Source of the DNA: JBDLSY01 sp041170585 | GTDB lineage: Bacteria > Pseudomonadota > Gammaproteobacteria > Burkholderiales > Burkholderiaceae_C | Assembly: GCA_041170585.1 (NCBI GenBank) | Contig: JBEDNN010000010.1 | Span: forward strand, 1-64,000 | Direction: 5' to 3' | DNA length: 64,000 nucleotides | Shown here: positions 42,972 through 52,447 of the stretch, in pieces | Numbering within the stretch: position 1 is the first letter of the stretch | Layout of the letters: each line of letters begins with the position of its first letter | Notes under the pieces: generated by a model | Told to the model about the DNA's origin: nothing | The model's database searches: none | The model's input: only the letters and a program-made list of their open reading frames with translations | Program-made: the position numbers and the translations under genes

Positions 42972-45653
42972 ATGGCCGCCAACTTAACGTTGAACTCCAC
43001 ACAAACTCAAGAATGGCTAGACGCACTTGATGCACTAATTAGCAAAGAAGGCACGGGTAACGCTTATAAATTATTAAGTACATTGATTGACAGTGCGCGT
43101 ATGCACGGAGTAGACGTTCCGTTTTCAGCGAATACGCCTTATGTGAATACTATTCCTGCCCATTTAGGTGAGCGATCGCCGGGGAACCAAGACCTTGAAG
43201 AACGCTTACGAAGCTGGATGCGTTGGAATGCAATGGCAATGGTAGTACGGGCTAATCGAGCCGATGGTGATTTAGGGGGGCATATTTCTAGCTTTGCGTC
43301 GCTGGCCAATATGCTAAGTACGGGGTTTAATCACTTTTGGAAAGGTCCAGAACACCCTGATGGCAGCGATTTATTGTATCTGCAAGGGCATTCTAGTCCC
43401 GGTATTTATGCCCGTTCTTACCTTGAAGGCCGGTTAACTGATGATCAGTTAATTCACTTTCGCCGTGAAGTAGATGGTAGAGGTTTATCAAGCTATCCCC
43501 ATCCAAAGTTAATGCCAAGTTATTGGCAATTCCCAACAGTGTCCATGGGATTAGGGCCTTTAATGGCAATTTATCAAGCACGGTATTTAAAATACTTACA
43601 TGCACGTGATATTGCAGTGACAACAAACCGTAAAGTATGGGCTTTTTGTGGTGATGGTGAAATGGACGAGCCTGAATCTATGGGTGCTATCGGTGTTGCA
43701 GGCCGTGAACGTTTAGACAATTTAATTTTTGTGATTAACTGTAATTTACAAAGATTAGACGGACCTGTACGCGGCAATGGAAAAATTATTCAAGAGATGG
43801 AAGGTAATTTTCGTGGTTCTGGTTGGAATGTGATTAAAGTTGTTTGGGGTTCTGGCTGGGACGATTTACTACAAAAAGATTCAGATGGACACCTTAAAAA
43901 ATTAATGATGGACACTGTTGATGGTGAATATCAAGCGTACAAGGCTTATGACGGTGCTTATATACGAGAGAACTTTTTTAACAAACGCCCTGAAACTGCC
44001 GCAATGGTGACCCATTTAAGTGATGATGATATTTGGAATTTAACCCGTGGTGGTCATGACCCACATAAAGTGTATGCTGCTTTCAGTGCCGCGACGCAAC
44101 ATGTCGGACAACCAACTGTTATTTTAGTCAAAACGATTAAAGGTTACGGTATGGGTAAATCGGCTGAAGGACGCAATACAGCGCATCAGACTAAAAAATT
44201 AACTGATGAAACTATCCGCGAAATGCGCGACCGTTTTGGCGTGCCTATTAGTGATGCTGATTTACCGAATATTCCATTTTTTAAGCCCAGCGATGAATCG
44301 CCCGAAATGAAATACCTGCACGAGCGTCGCAAAGCTTTAGGTGGCTACTTGCCGACCCGTTTAGAAAAATCAACAGAATGGTTTGTCGTGCCTGGATTAG
44401 ATACGTTTAACAGTATTTTAGAACCCACTGCTGAAGGGCGTGAAATTAGCACAACACAGGCTTATGTTCGCTTTATTACACAATTATTGCGTGACAAAGC
44501 TTTAGGACCACGCGTTGTACCTATTTTGGTTGATGAAGCCCGTACTTTTGGAATGGAAGGTTTATTCCGTCAAATTGGTATTTATAACCATCAAGGTCAG
44601 CTCTACGAACCTGTAGACAAAGACCAAGTGATGTATTACCGTGAAGACAAAAAAGGACAAATTTTACAAGAAGGCATTAATGAAGCAGGTGCAATGGCCA
44701 GTTGGATTGCTGCTGCAACCAGTTACAGCACTAACGACCGCATTACGATTCCGTTTTATACGTTTTATAGTATGTTTGGTTTACAACGTACAGGTGATTT
44801 AGCTTGGGCTGCGGGCGATATGCGGGCACGCGGCTTTTTAATGGCAGGCACTGCTGGGCGTACTACTTTAAATGGTGAAGGCTTACAACACGAAGATGGT
44901 CATAGCCATATTATGGCTGCAACGATTCCCAACTGTATACCTTATGATGCAACGTATGCCCATGAAATTGCGGTGATTTTACAAGATGGTTTACGCCGTA
45001 TGGTGGCTGAACAAGAAGACGTTTATTACTATGTGACCATTATGAATGAGAACTATCCGCAACCTGGATTAATTCCTGGTACGGAAGCACAGATTCTAAA
45101 AGGTATGTACGAGTTGCGTCATGGTGGTAATCATCAATACCGCGTGCAATTGTTAGGTAGTGGAACAATTTTACGTGAAGTAGAAGCTGCTGCCGTTTTA
45201 TTAGAAAATGAGTGGAGTATTAGTGTTGATATTTGGAGTTGTCCAAGCTTTACGCTATTAGCCCGTGATGGACAAAGTTGCGTCCGCTACAATTTGTTGC
45301 ACCCGACACAAGCACAACACACTCCATTTGTTACTGAACAACTCAAGCGTAGTACAGGACCAATCGTAGCCAGTACCGATTATATGAAGCTATTTGCTGA
45401 ACAAATTCGCCCGTATATACCTGCTGATAACCAAGGACAACCACGTAACTATACTGTTTTAGGGACAGATGGATTTGGTCGTAGCGATAGCCGCGTTAAA
45501 TTGCGTGAACATTTTGAGGTAAATCGTCATTTTGTAGTGATTGCTGCTTTAAAAGCTTTGGCTGATGAGGGTAAATTAAGCCATGAGGTGGTTGCTCAAG
45601 CCATTACAAAATATGGTATTAATCCTGAAAAAGTTAATCCGATTAATGCTTAA
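42972..45653 (+). CDS. aceE: Pyruvate dehydrogenase E1 component (homodimeric type)
   Basis: Thiamine-diphosphate enzyme that decarboxylates pyruvate and acetylates the lipoyl group of E2. The 893-residue length is that of homodimeric E1 (E. coli 887). The ThDP motif runs from FCGDGEMDEPESMGAIGVAG (about 226-245) to NCNLQRLDGPV. Other hallmarks are ERSPGNQDLEERLRSWMRWN, GHSSPGIYARSYLEGRL, EGLQHEDGHSHI and the C-terminal VLGTDGFGRSDSR. The start is supported by AAGGA 7 bp upstream. First gene of the pyruvate dehydrogenase cluster, followed by aceF after 194 bp of microsatellite. Confidence 0.97.
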   Translation: MAANLTLNSTQTQEWLDALDALISKEGTGNAYKLLSTLIDSARMHGVDVPFSANTPYVNTIPAHLGERSPGNQDLEERLRSWMRWNAMAMVVRANRADGDLGGHISSFASLANMLSTGFNHFWKGPEHPDGSDLLYLQGHSSPGIYARSYLEGRLTDDQLIHFRREVDGRGLSSYPHPKLMPSYWQFPTVSMGLGPLMAIYQARYLKYLHARDIAVTTNRKVWAFCGDGEMDEPESMGAIGVAGRERLDNLIFVINCNLQRLDGPVRGNGKIIQEMEGNFRGSGWNVIKVVWGSGWDDLLQKDSDGHLKKLMMDTVDGEYQAYKAYDGAYIRENFFNKRPETAAMVTHLSDDDIWNLTRGGHDPHKVYAAFSAATQHVGQPTVILVKTIKGYGMGKSAEGRNTAHQTKKLTDETIREMRDRFGVPISDADLPNIPFFKPSDESPEMKYLHERRKALGGYLPTRLEKSTEWFVVPGLDTFNSILEPTAEGREISTTQAYVRFITQLLRDKALGPRVVPILVDEARTFGMEGLFRQIGIYNHQGQLYEPVDKDQVMYYREDKKGQILQEGINEAGAMASWIAAATSYSTNDRITIPFYTFYSMFGLQRTGDLAWAAGDMRARGFLMAGTAGRTTLNGEGLQHEDGHSHIMAATIPNCIPYDATYAHEIAVILQDGLRRMVAEQEDVYYYVTIMNENYPQPGLIPGTEAQILKGMYELRHGGNHQYRVQLLGSGTILREVEAAAVLLENEWSISVDIWSCPSFTLLARDGQSCVRYNLLHPTQAQHTPFVTEQLKRSTGPIVASTDYMKLFAEQIRPYIPADNQGQPRNYTVLGTDGFGRSDSRVKLREHFEVNRHFVVIAALKALADEGKLSHEVVAQAITKYGINPEKVNPINA

Positions 45654-45685
45654 ATACTAAGATACTAAGATATTAAATAAATAAA

Positions 45686-45840
45686 TAATTAAGTAATTAA
45701 GTAATTAAGTAATTAAGTAATTAAGTAATTAAGCAAAATATACTGTTAAGACAGTTAAACAGTTAAACAGTTAAACAGTTAAACAGTTAAACAATTAAAC
45801 AGTTAAACAATTAAACAATTAAACAATTAAACAATTAATT
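45686..45840. repeat. Two 8-bp tandem arrays between aceE and aceF
   Basis: About six copies of AAGTAATT (about 45691-45732) and about ten copies of AGTTAAAC/AATTAAAC (about 45752-45838). The array ends a few bases before the aceF start and so occupies its ribosome-binding region. Confidence 0.9.
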
Positions 45841-45847
45841 AAAAACT

Positions 45848-47188
45848 ATGAATATCATTCAAGTAAAAGTGCCCGATATTGGTGATTTAGATGAAGTTGA
45901 AATCATTGAATTAATGGTTAAAGTAGGTGATGTTATTGTCAAAGAGCAGTCTTTAATTACTGTTGAATCTGACAAAGCCAGTATGGAAATTCCAAGTAGC
46001 CACGCTGGTACAGTCCAAAAAATTATTGTTAAAGTCGGTGATAAAGTTAAACTGGGCAGTGTTGTACTAGAGTTAGCAGAAACCAGTGCTACACCCTTAG
46101 CTACTATTGTGCCAGCCGCTGCTATACCTGTAGTTACACCGCCTATTACGGCGGTTATTGCTATACCTAGCAATACACCTGTTGCTATAACGCCTGCACC
46201 AAGCCCAGCAGCTGTTGCAGTGATAAACAATGTAGCAGCCACAACTGATGTCAGCAAAGCCCATGCTTCGCCTAGCGTTCGGGCTTTTGCCCGTGAATTA
46301 GGCGCTAATTTAAATCAAATTAAAGGAACAGCAGAGTATGGACGCATCACCCATGCTGATGTACAAGCGTTTGTTAAAGCGATATTAACAGCCTCACCCG
46401 TTGATACTAGTACCACAATAAACAATACACCGTCAAATAATGGCGGTGGCTTAAATTTATTGCCTTGGCCTAAAGTTGATTTTGCTAAATTTGGGGCGAT
46501 TGAAACCAAGGCACGCTCACGCATTCAAAAGATTTCGGGTGCTAATTTAGTGCGTAACTGGGCAATGATTCCACACGTGACTCAATTTGACCAAGCAGAT
46601 ATTACTGATTTAGAACAATTCCGTAAAGACAGCAATGTTGCTTTAGAAAAACAAGGCATCAAGCTAACTATGTTGGCGTTTGTGATTAAAGCGTGTGTAC
46701 ATGCACTGAAAAAACATCCCACATTTAATGCCAGTTTAGATGACAGTGGTGATAATTTAGTTTTTAAACACTATTTTCATATTGGTTTTGCTGCCGATAC
46801 GCCTAATGGTTTAGTCGTGCCAGTGCTGCGTGATGCAGACCAAAAAAGTGTTGGACACATTGCTAAAGAAATGGGTGAACTGGCTAAATTGGCACGCGAT
46901 GGTAAATTGTCGCCTGCACAAATGCAAGGGGCTTGTTTTACAATTAGCTCCTTAGGGGGTATTGGTGGTACTGCGTTTACACCGATTATTAATGCCCCTG
47001 AAGTGGCAATTTTAGGGTTAAGTAAATCTGAAATGAAGCCTGTTTGGGACGGCAGTAGTTTTGTACCACGCTTGATGTTGCCTTTATCCGTCAGCTTTGA
47101 CCACCGCGTGATTGATGGGGCTGCGGCAGCACGGTTTACGGCTGACTTGGCTGCAACTTTAGCCGATATGCGGAAAATACTATTGTAA
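45848..47188 (+). CDS. aceF: Pyruvate dehydrogenase E2, dihydrolipoamide acetyltransferase
   Basis: Core of the complex; transfers acetyl from lipoamide to CoA. Of 446 residues, a single lipoyl domain is at 1-78 with the lipoylated Lys in VESDKASMEIPSS. An Ala/Pro-rich linker (about 82-135) follows, then the E1/E3-binding domain with ASPSVRAFARELG (about 138). The catalytic domain has IPHVTQFDQADITDLE and the active-site SFDHRVIDGAAAARFTADL. One lipoyl domain rather than the two or three of enterics. No clear Shine-Dalgarno is visible between the repeat array and ATG 45848. A terminator follows. Confidence 0.96.
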   Translation: MNIIQVKVPDIGDLDEVEIIELMVKVGDVIVKEQSLITVESDKASMEIPSSHAGTVQKIIVKVGDKVKLGSVVLELAETSATPLATIVPAAAIPVVTPPITAVIAIPSNTPVAITPAPSPAAVAVINNVAATTDVSKAHASPSVRAFARELGANLNQIKGTAEYGRITHADVQAFVKAILTASPVDTSTTINNTPSNNGGGLNLLPWPKVDFAKFGAIETKARSRIQKISGANLVRNWAMIPHVTQFDQADITDLEQFRKDSNVALEKQGIKLTMLAFVIKACVHALKKHPTFNASLDDSGDNLVFKHYFHIGFAADTPNGLVVPVLRDADQKSVGHIAKEMGELAKLARDGKLSPAQMQGACFTISSLGGIGGTAFTPIINAPEVAILGLSKSEMKPVWDGSSFVPRLMLPLSVSFDHRVIDGAAAARFTADLAATLADMRKILL

Positions 47189-47211
47189 ATTACAGGGTTG
47201 ATTGATTGAGT

Positions 47212-47258
47212 AAGCCCGTAAATCACCGCATTTAAAGCTGTATTTGCGGGCTTATTTA
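47212..47258 (+). terminator. Terminator after aceF
   Basis: AAGCCCG.AAAT pairs with ATTT.CGGGCTT, followed by a T-rich stretch (ATTTATTTTTT), 24 bp after aceF. It suggests that aceEF is transcribed separately from lpdA. Confidence 0.8.
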
Positions 47259-47308
47259 TTTTTTAATTAACAAATTTAAATATTAAATCAATTATTTAAT
47301 AATCACAC

Positions 47309-48307
47309 ATGAAAAAATCATATTTATTTTTACAACACAAGCAGTTATTTAAATTTATTTTAAATGTACTCATCATTGGTATGAGTTCTGTTGTTTATGC
47401 TAAAGATATCAATGTAATTAAGAAACAATTCCCTAAAAATCAATTTAAACGAATAATAGAATTAGATTATTTTACAAAAGCACCTTTAACGATTTATCAA
47501 AATGCAGTTGAAAACTCTGGTGAGGAATTAAGTCCAAAAGAAAAATTTGAACTAAATAAAAAAGCTGAAAACTATGAAAAAGAAGCCCTAGCAAATGCAG
47601 GGCAATATTTAGCTTTAGTCTGTACTAGCAAGACTAGTTGTAGTATCAGAGCCAATCAAGTGTTCACCCGTAAAGAAAAAGTTTGGGCAGGTTATGCCGC
47701 TAACAGCACTTACCCTGATGGCACAGACGACGGGGTGGTTGCTTGGGTTAAAAAACCTATCAAAGGCACTGTATTTTTTATAAAAAGTAATTTACCGAGT
47801 GTAAAAAAAGACCACCCAATCAAAACTTGGTATGCAAATTTAGACGCTTTACATACGCGTGAAAAAGAATTTAATCCTCATGATTATCCTACGAATACCA
47901 CAGAAGAAGCTGAAGCGGAGCAATCAAGAAAGAAAAAATACATACAAACCATTTCTTTAGACCATGGAAACCAACTAACTGTGATTGGTAAAACTAAAGA
48001 AAATGCTAAAGACAATGACGGTTCTTTTACTCGTATTAATTGGTTTGTTAAAGTGAATGGCATTGAAAAAAAATTAACCTTTATGAAAGAACCTATACTT
48101 GAATTAAAAGATATGGCTGATATACCCAGCTATTTATTATGGGTGGGTGATTTAGATGGCGACAATCAACCTGACCTTATTGTCAATAATGATGGTGGCT
48201 GGGGTGAGATTGAATATAAATTATTTCTTTCTACAGATATTAAACCCAATAAACCTTGGAAACCTGCGGCAGTGTTTGGCTGGTCTTCGGGTAGTCCACG
48301 TTGTTAA
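47309..48307 (+). CDS. Uncharacterised secreted/periplasmic protein
   Basis: I do not recognise a named family. The 332-residue protein has a signal peptide (hydrophobic FKFILNVLIIGMSSVV, likely cleaved after VYA near residue 31). The mature part is Lys/Glu-rich and hydrophilic. Near residues 275-290 is WVGDLDGDNQPDLIVNNDGG, an FG-GAP/VCBS-like calcium-binding strand-loop seen in secreted proteins. A Cys pair (VCTSKTSCS, about 109-116) and a final Cys may form disulfides. It lies between aceF and lpdA, separated by a terminator from aceF and by 55 bp from lpdA, and is unlikely to work in the cytoplasmic complex. Confidence 0.6.
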   Translation: MKKSYLFLQHKQLFKFILNVLIIGMSSVVYAKDINVIKKQFPKNQFKRIIELDYFTKAPLTIYQNAVENSGEELSPKEKFELNKKAENYEKEALANAGQYLALVCTSKTSCSIRANQVFTRKEKVWAGYAANSTYPDGTDDGVVAWVKKPIKGTVFFIKSNLPSVKKDHPIKTWYANLDALHTREKEFNPHDYPTNTTEEAEAEQSRKKKYIQTISLDHGNQLTVIGKTKENAKDNDGSFTRINWFVKVNGIEKKLTFMKEPILELKDMADIPSYLLWVGDLDGDNQPDLIVNNDGGWGEIEYKLFLSTDIKPNKPWKPAAVFGWSSGSPRC

Positions 48308-48362
48308 AATAACCAAATAATCGCTTTAAAAAATATCTATTAATAATACACAGGAATACACT

Positions 48363-50114
48363 ATGAGTATAGAATTACGCGTCCCCGATATTGGTGATTT
48401 TGCTGAAGTTGAAGTCATTGAAATTTTAGTTAAGGTAGGTGATACAGTTATTAAAGACCAATCATTAATTACCGTTGAATCGGATAAAGCCAGTATGGAA
48501 ATTCCCGCCAGTGATGCGGGCATTATTGAAACACTCACCGTAAAAATCGGTGATAAAGTCAAAATGGGCAGCATATTAGGCACGTTGTCTAGTTCAAATA
48601 TATCAATGCCAGTATTAATAGCAAAGCCAGCGACGGCTGAAGTTAGCTCTTCTGAAGCCGTAATTAATTCTGCCCCACAAGCATCAAACTTTGCAGGCAC
48701 TGTGGATATACAGTGCGATGTATTGGTTTTAGGGGCAGGCCCTGGTGGCTATAGTGCAGCGTTTCGTGCTGCTGATTTAGGTTTAAATGTGATAATGGTT
48801 GAACGTTACTCAACACTGGGCGGCGTTTGCTTAAATGTGGGTTGTATTCCATCTAAAGCGTTATTGCACGTTGCTGCCGTTATGGACGAGATTAAACACT
48901 TCACAGAAGTAGGTATTACGTTCCAAGGTATGACTGTTGATATGGCAAAGCTTAAGTCGCATAAAAACAAAGTCATTAATAAATTGACAAGTGGTTTATC
49001 AGCTATGGCAAAAATGCGTAAAGTCAATGTATTACATGGCAACGCTCAATTTGTCAGTAGTCATGCTTTAACGGTAACCGCCGAAGATGGCAGTATTAAA
49101 ACAGTCGGTTTTAAAAATGCAATTATTGCCGCAGGTTCAAGCGTAGTACATTTACCATTTGCTCCCAAAGATGAACGGATTGTTGATAGTACGGGTGCAT
49201 TAGAATTGCGTTTTTTACCTAAAAAAATGTTAATTATTGGCGGGGGTATTATTGGTTTAGAAATGGGTACAGTTTATTCTACTTTAGGCGCACGTTTAGA
49301 TGTTGTTGAAATGATGGACGGTTTAATGCAAGGTGCTGACCGTGATTTAGTCAAAGTATGGCAAAAAATGAATGCGCCACGTTTTGACAACATAATGACA
49401 CAGACTAAAACTGTGGGTATTGAAGCCAAAGAAGACGGTGTTTATGTAAGCTTTGAAGGTGTAAATGCCCCTAAAGAACCGCAACGCTATGATTTAGTTT
49501 TACAAGCGGTTGGACGCAAACCAAACGGTGGTTTAGTGGGGGCAGATAAGGCGGGTGTTATCGTTACAGACCGTGGATTTATTCCCGTAGACAAACAAAT
49601 GCGTACCAATATACCTCATATTTTTGCAATCGGTGATTTAGTAGGGCAACCGATGTTAGCCCATAAAGCAGTTCATGAAGGTCATGTAGCAGCGGAAGTA
49701 TGTGCGGGGCATAAAGCCTATTTTGATGCAAAAGTCATTCCAAGTGTGGCTTACACTGACCCTGAAGTGGCGTGGGTAGGTGAAACTGAAGACAGTTTAA
49801 AAGCAAATGGCATTGCCTACAAAAAAGGTTTGTTTCCTTGGGCAGCCAGCGGCAGAGCGATTGCCAATGGTCGTGATGAAGGCTTTACTAAGCTTTTATT
49901 TGCTAAAGACACAGGGTTTATTGTCGGTGGCGGTATTGTGGGAACGCATGCAGGCGATATGATTGGTGAAGTTGCTTTAGCCATTGAAATGAATGCAACC
50001 AGTGTTGATATGGGTAAAACTATTCACCCGCACCCTACTTTAGGTGAAAGTATTGGGTTAGCGGCTGAAGCAGCTGATGGGCATTGCACTGATTTGCCAC
50101 CCATGAAAAAATAA
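48363..50114 (+). CDS. lpdA: Dihydrolipoamide dehydrogenase (E3) with N-terminal lipoyl domain
   Basis: FAD enzyme that reoxidises dihydrolipoamide with NAD+. The 583-residue protein begins with a complete lipoyl domain (1-78, lipoylated Lys in VESDKASMEIPAS) almost identical in layout to that of aceF. After a linker comes the FAD domain VLVLGAGPGGYSAAFRAADL (about 121), the redox disulfide GGVCLNVGCIPSKALLH (about 155-171), the NAD motif IIGGGIIGLEMGTVY and the C-terminal HPHPTLGESIGLA. The lipoyl-E3 fusion is characteristic of neisserial/betaproteobacterial complexes. Followed by its own terminator. Confidence 0.97.
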   Translation: MSIELRVPDIGDFAEVEVIEILVKVGDTVIKDQSLITVESDKASMEIPASDAGIIETLTVKIGDKVKMGSILGTLSSSNISMPVLIAKPATAEVSSSEAVINSAPQASNFAGTVDIQCDVLVLGAGPGGYSAAFRAADLGLNVIMVERYSTLGGVCLNVGCIPSKALLHVAAVMDEIKHFTEVGITFQGMTVDMAKLKSHKNKVINKLTSGLSAMAKMRKVNVLHGNAQFVSSHALTVTAEDGSIKTVGFKNAIIAAGSSVVHLPFAPKDERIVDSTGALELRFLPKKMLIIGGGIIGLEMGTVYSTLGARLDVVEMMDGLMQGADRDLVKVWQKMNAPRFDNIMTQTKTVGIEAKEDGVYVSFEGVNAPKEPQRYDLVLQAVGRKPNGGLVGADKAGVIVTDRGFIPVDKQMRTNIPHIFAIGDLVGQPMLAHKAVHEGHVAAEVCAGHKAYFDAKVIPSVAYTDPEVAWVGETEDSLKANGIAYKKGLFPWAASGRAIANGRDEGFTKLLFAKDTGFIVGGGIVGTHAGDMIGEVALAIEMNATSVDMGKTIHPHPTLGESIGLAAEAADGHCTDLPPMKK

Positions 50115-50143
50115 ATATAAAACATTTATCAAGTTATATATAA

Positions 50144-50177
50144 GCAGGTTTATACACAGTGTATAAGCCTGTTTTTA
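50144..50177 (+). terminator. Terminator after lpdA
   Basis: GCAGG.TTTATACA pairs with TGTATAA.CCTG, followed by TTTTTATTT, 30 bp past the lpdA stop. It is followed by five copies of a 9-bp CTTATGTAT-type repeat (about 50190-50230). Confidence 0.8.
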
Positions 50178-50319
50178 TTTACATCTTATTTAATCTTATG
50201 TATCTTATGTATCTTATGTATCTTATATATACTTTATATTTTATATATATTTTATATAGTTATAGTTATAGTTTATTTATATTTATATTTATTTATTAAA
50301 TTTTAAAAATTTTATCAAT

Positions 50320-52371
50320 ATGGCAGAGCAATTTAAATTTATAGATTTATTTTCGGGCATTGGTGGGTTTCATCTTGCAATGCACGGTTTAGGTGGCAAA
50401 TGCGTATTTGCATCAGAAATTGATTTACACGCACGCAAAACGTATGAATATAATTTTAAAAATATTAGCCCCCAATTATTTAATAATAAGCAAGATGAAA
50501 CGATTAACTTATTTAAACTATTTAATGATGATATAAGAAGTATATCACCCGCAGAGATACCTGATTTTGATATTTTATGTGCTGGCTTTCCTTGTCAGCC
50601 ATTTAGTCAGGCTGGACACAAACGAGGGTTTGATGATAATCATAAGTCTGAAAGAGGGAATTTATTTTTTAATATTGTTGACATTATCAAGGAAAAAAAG
50701 CCAAAAGCATTTTTTTTAGAAAATGTTCGCGGAATAATGAATCACGACAATGGCAATACATTTAAAACTATCAGAGAAATTTTAGAAGTTGAATTAGGCT
50801 ATAGTTTTTATTTTAAAGTCGTTAAAGCCTGTGATTATGGTTTGCCACAATTGCGTCCACGTGCTTTTATGATAGGCTTTCGTGATGAAGGCATTTTAAG
50901 GAATTTCGTTTTTCCACCCGAGATACCCTTAAAATTTAATATGTCCGATGTTTTTCAAAAGAAATGTAGCCGTGAAATAGGTTTTACGATTAGAGTTGGT
51001 GGTCGAGGTTCTCCAATTGATGATAGACGTAATTGGGACGCATATTTGGTTGCTGGTGAAGTGGTTAAACTAATGCCTCCACAGGCATTAAAAATGCAGG
51101 GGTTTCCTGATAACTTTGAGTTTCCTGTTTCTAGTAAAGAAGCTATGAAACAACTGGGCAATACGGTAGCTGTTGATGCCGTGCGTGAATGTGCTAAAGC
51201 AATGATTGAATATATGAACAACTTAAATAGTAATATTAATAATATTGATAGCTTTGAAAATAACCATAAGAATAAAGGTGAATGGACAGAGTTACTTACT
51301 TTTTTAAAAATATTACATGAAAAAAAATTGATATTAGCACATTCTGACTTAACACCTAGCGATGGTTTTTTTAATGTATCTAAAGTAAGTACTTTAAATA
51401 TTGCTAATTATTTTTCAATCCAAGGTGATGAGGCTTTTGTTGGCTTAAAAAATGATTTACTTGATAGTATTAACGACAAAATAACTATACAAACCTCCCA
51501 CGTAAAAATCAGTGATATTTTAAATGATGAGGTATTACAGAATTTGACTATTAAAATCAAAGGTAATAGCGGAACATTCCATATTGATGAATTTGATAAT
51601 ATTCAAAAAAAACTCGGGCTATCAATTATTAAAGGCGGTAATAGCTTTCAAAAAGCGGATATTGTCTTAGATATCTCAAATGATGCATTTCAGAAAAAAA
51701 ATGAAGGTTTTGGTATTAAATCTTATCTAGGCAGTAAACCAACTTTATTAAATGCATCAGGTAATACTAATTTTATATTTAAAATAACGGGTATTAGTGT
51801 AGAAAAAAATGATACTATTATTAATAGCGTTAATAATATTGACTCTTCGCAAAAAATAAAAGATAGGTTAAATAAAATTTGTGAGTTAGGTGGTCATCTT
51901 GTTTTTAGCAAAGTTGAAGTGACTTCAATGGAGTATAACTTAAAACTGATTGATTCTTATATGCCGCAAATTGTTGCGGCGATGCTTTTAGAGTTTTACT
52001 GTAATAGAACAGCGAGTATTTCTAAAAATTTAAATAATATTGATGCAGCCGGTATATTAAAATCAGCAATTCAGTATGACGATTTTAAAACACTAGAAGT
52101 AAAAGTAAAAAGGTTATTAGTCTCTGTTTTACTTGGTTTTTTTCCAGGTGAAAAATGGAGTGGTCATTATGTTTCTAATGGAACAATTGTTGTAAAAAAT
52201 AATGGTGAACAAGTGGCTTTTCATATTATTGATTTAGCCTCTTTAGAAACATATTTATTTCAAAACATTAAATTTGATACACCTTCAAGTACTCGGCATA
52301 GATTTGGTCAAGTCATTTTAGAAAATGATGGTGGTTTGTATTTCAAACTAAATTTACAGCTACGTTTTTAG
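50320..52371 (+). CDS. Fused cytosine-5 DNA methyltransferase and HpaII-like restriction endonuclease
   Basis: Residues 1-300 form a C5 methyltransferase: motif I FIDLFSGIGGFHLA, motif IV AGFPCQPFSQAG with catalytic Cys92, motif VI ENVRG, motif VIII GLPQLRPRAFMIGF and motif X QLGNTVAVDAV near 280. The target-recognition part between VIII and X is short (about 90 residues, GFTIRVGGRGSPIDDRRNWD). After an Asn-rich linker (about 300-318), residues 318-683 resemble the HpaII endonuclease family: KGEWTELLTFLKIL, SGTFHIDEF, FQKADIVLDIS, GFGIKSYLGS, PTLLNASGNTNFIFKI. The two activities are normally separate genes, so this is a single-chain restriction-modification enzyme. The endonuclease assignment rests on remembered family pattern. 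Accessory insert between lpdA and ilvI. Confidence 0.8.
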   Translation: MAEQFKFIDLFSGIGGFHLAMHGLGGKCVFASEIDLHARKTYEYNFKNISPQLFNNKQDETINLFKLFNDDIRSISPAEIPDFDILCAGFPCQPFSQAGHKRGFDDNHKSERGNLFFNIVDIIKEKKPKAFFLENVRGIMNHDNGNTFKTIREILEVELGYSFYFKVVKACDYGLPQLRPRAFMIGFRDEGILRNFVFPPEIPLKFNMSDVFQKKCSREIGFTIRVGGRGSPIDDRRNWDAYLVAGEVVKLMPPQALKMQGFPDNFEFPVSSKEAMKQLGNTVAVDAVRECAKAMIEYMNNLNSNINNIDSFENNHKNKGEWTELLTFLKILHEKKLILAHSDLTPSDGFFNVSKVSTLNIANYFSIQGDEAFVGLKNDLLDSINDKITIQTSHVKISDILNDEVLQNLTIKIKGNSGTFHIDEFDNIQKKLGLSIIKGGNSFQKADIVLDISNDAFQKKNEGFGIKSYLGSKPTLLNASGNTNFIFKITGISVEKNDTIINSVNNIDSSQKIKDRLNKICELGGHLVFSKVEVTSMEYNLKLIDSYMPQIVAAMLLEFYCNRTASISKNLNNIDAAGILKSAIQYDDFKTLEVKVKRLLVSVLLGFFPGEKWSGHYVSNGTIVVKNNGEQVAFHIIDLASLETYLFQNIKFDTPSSTRHRFGQVILENDGGLYFKLNLQLRF

Positions 52372-52447
52372 ATTTATATTTAGATTTATATTTATAATTT
52401 ATTAAAAATAATACCTCTAATACTCATATTCAATTTAGGAAAATATT

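Noticed and set aside
46777..47226. 149-codon frame antisense to aceF
   Set aside because: Covers the E2 catalytic domain; no independent support.
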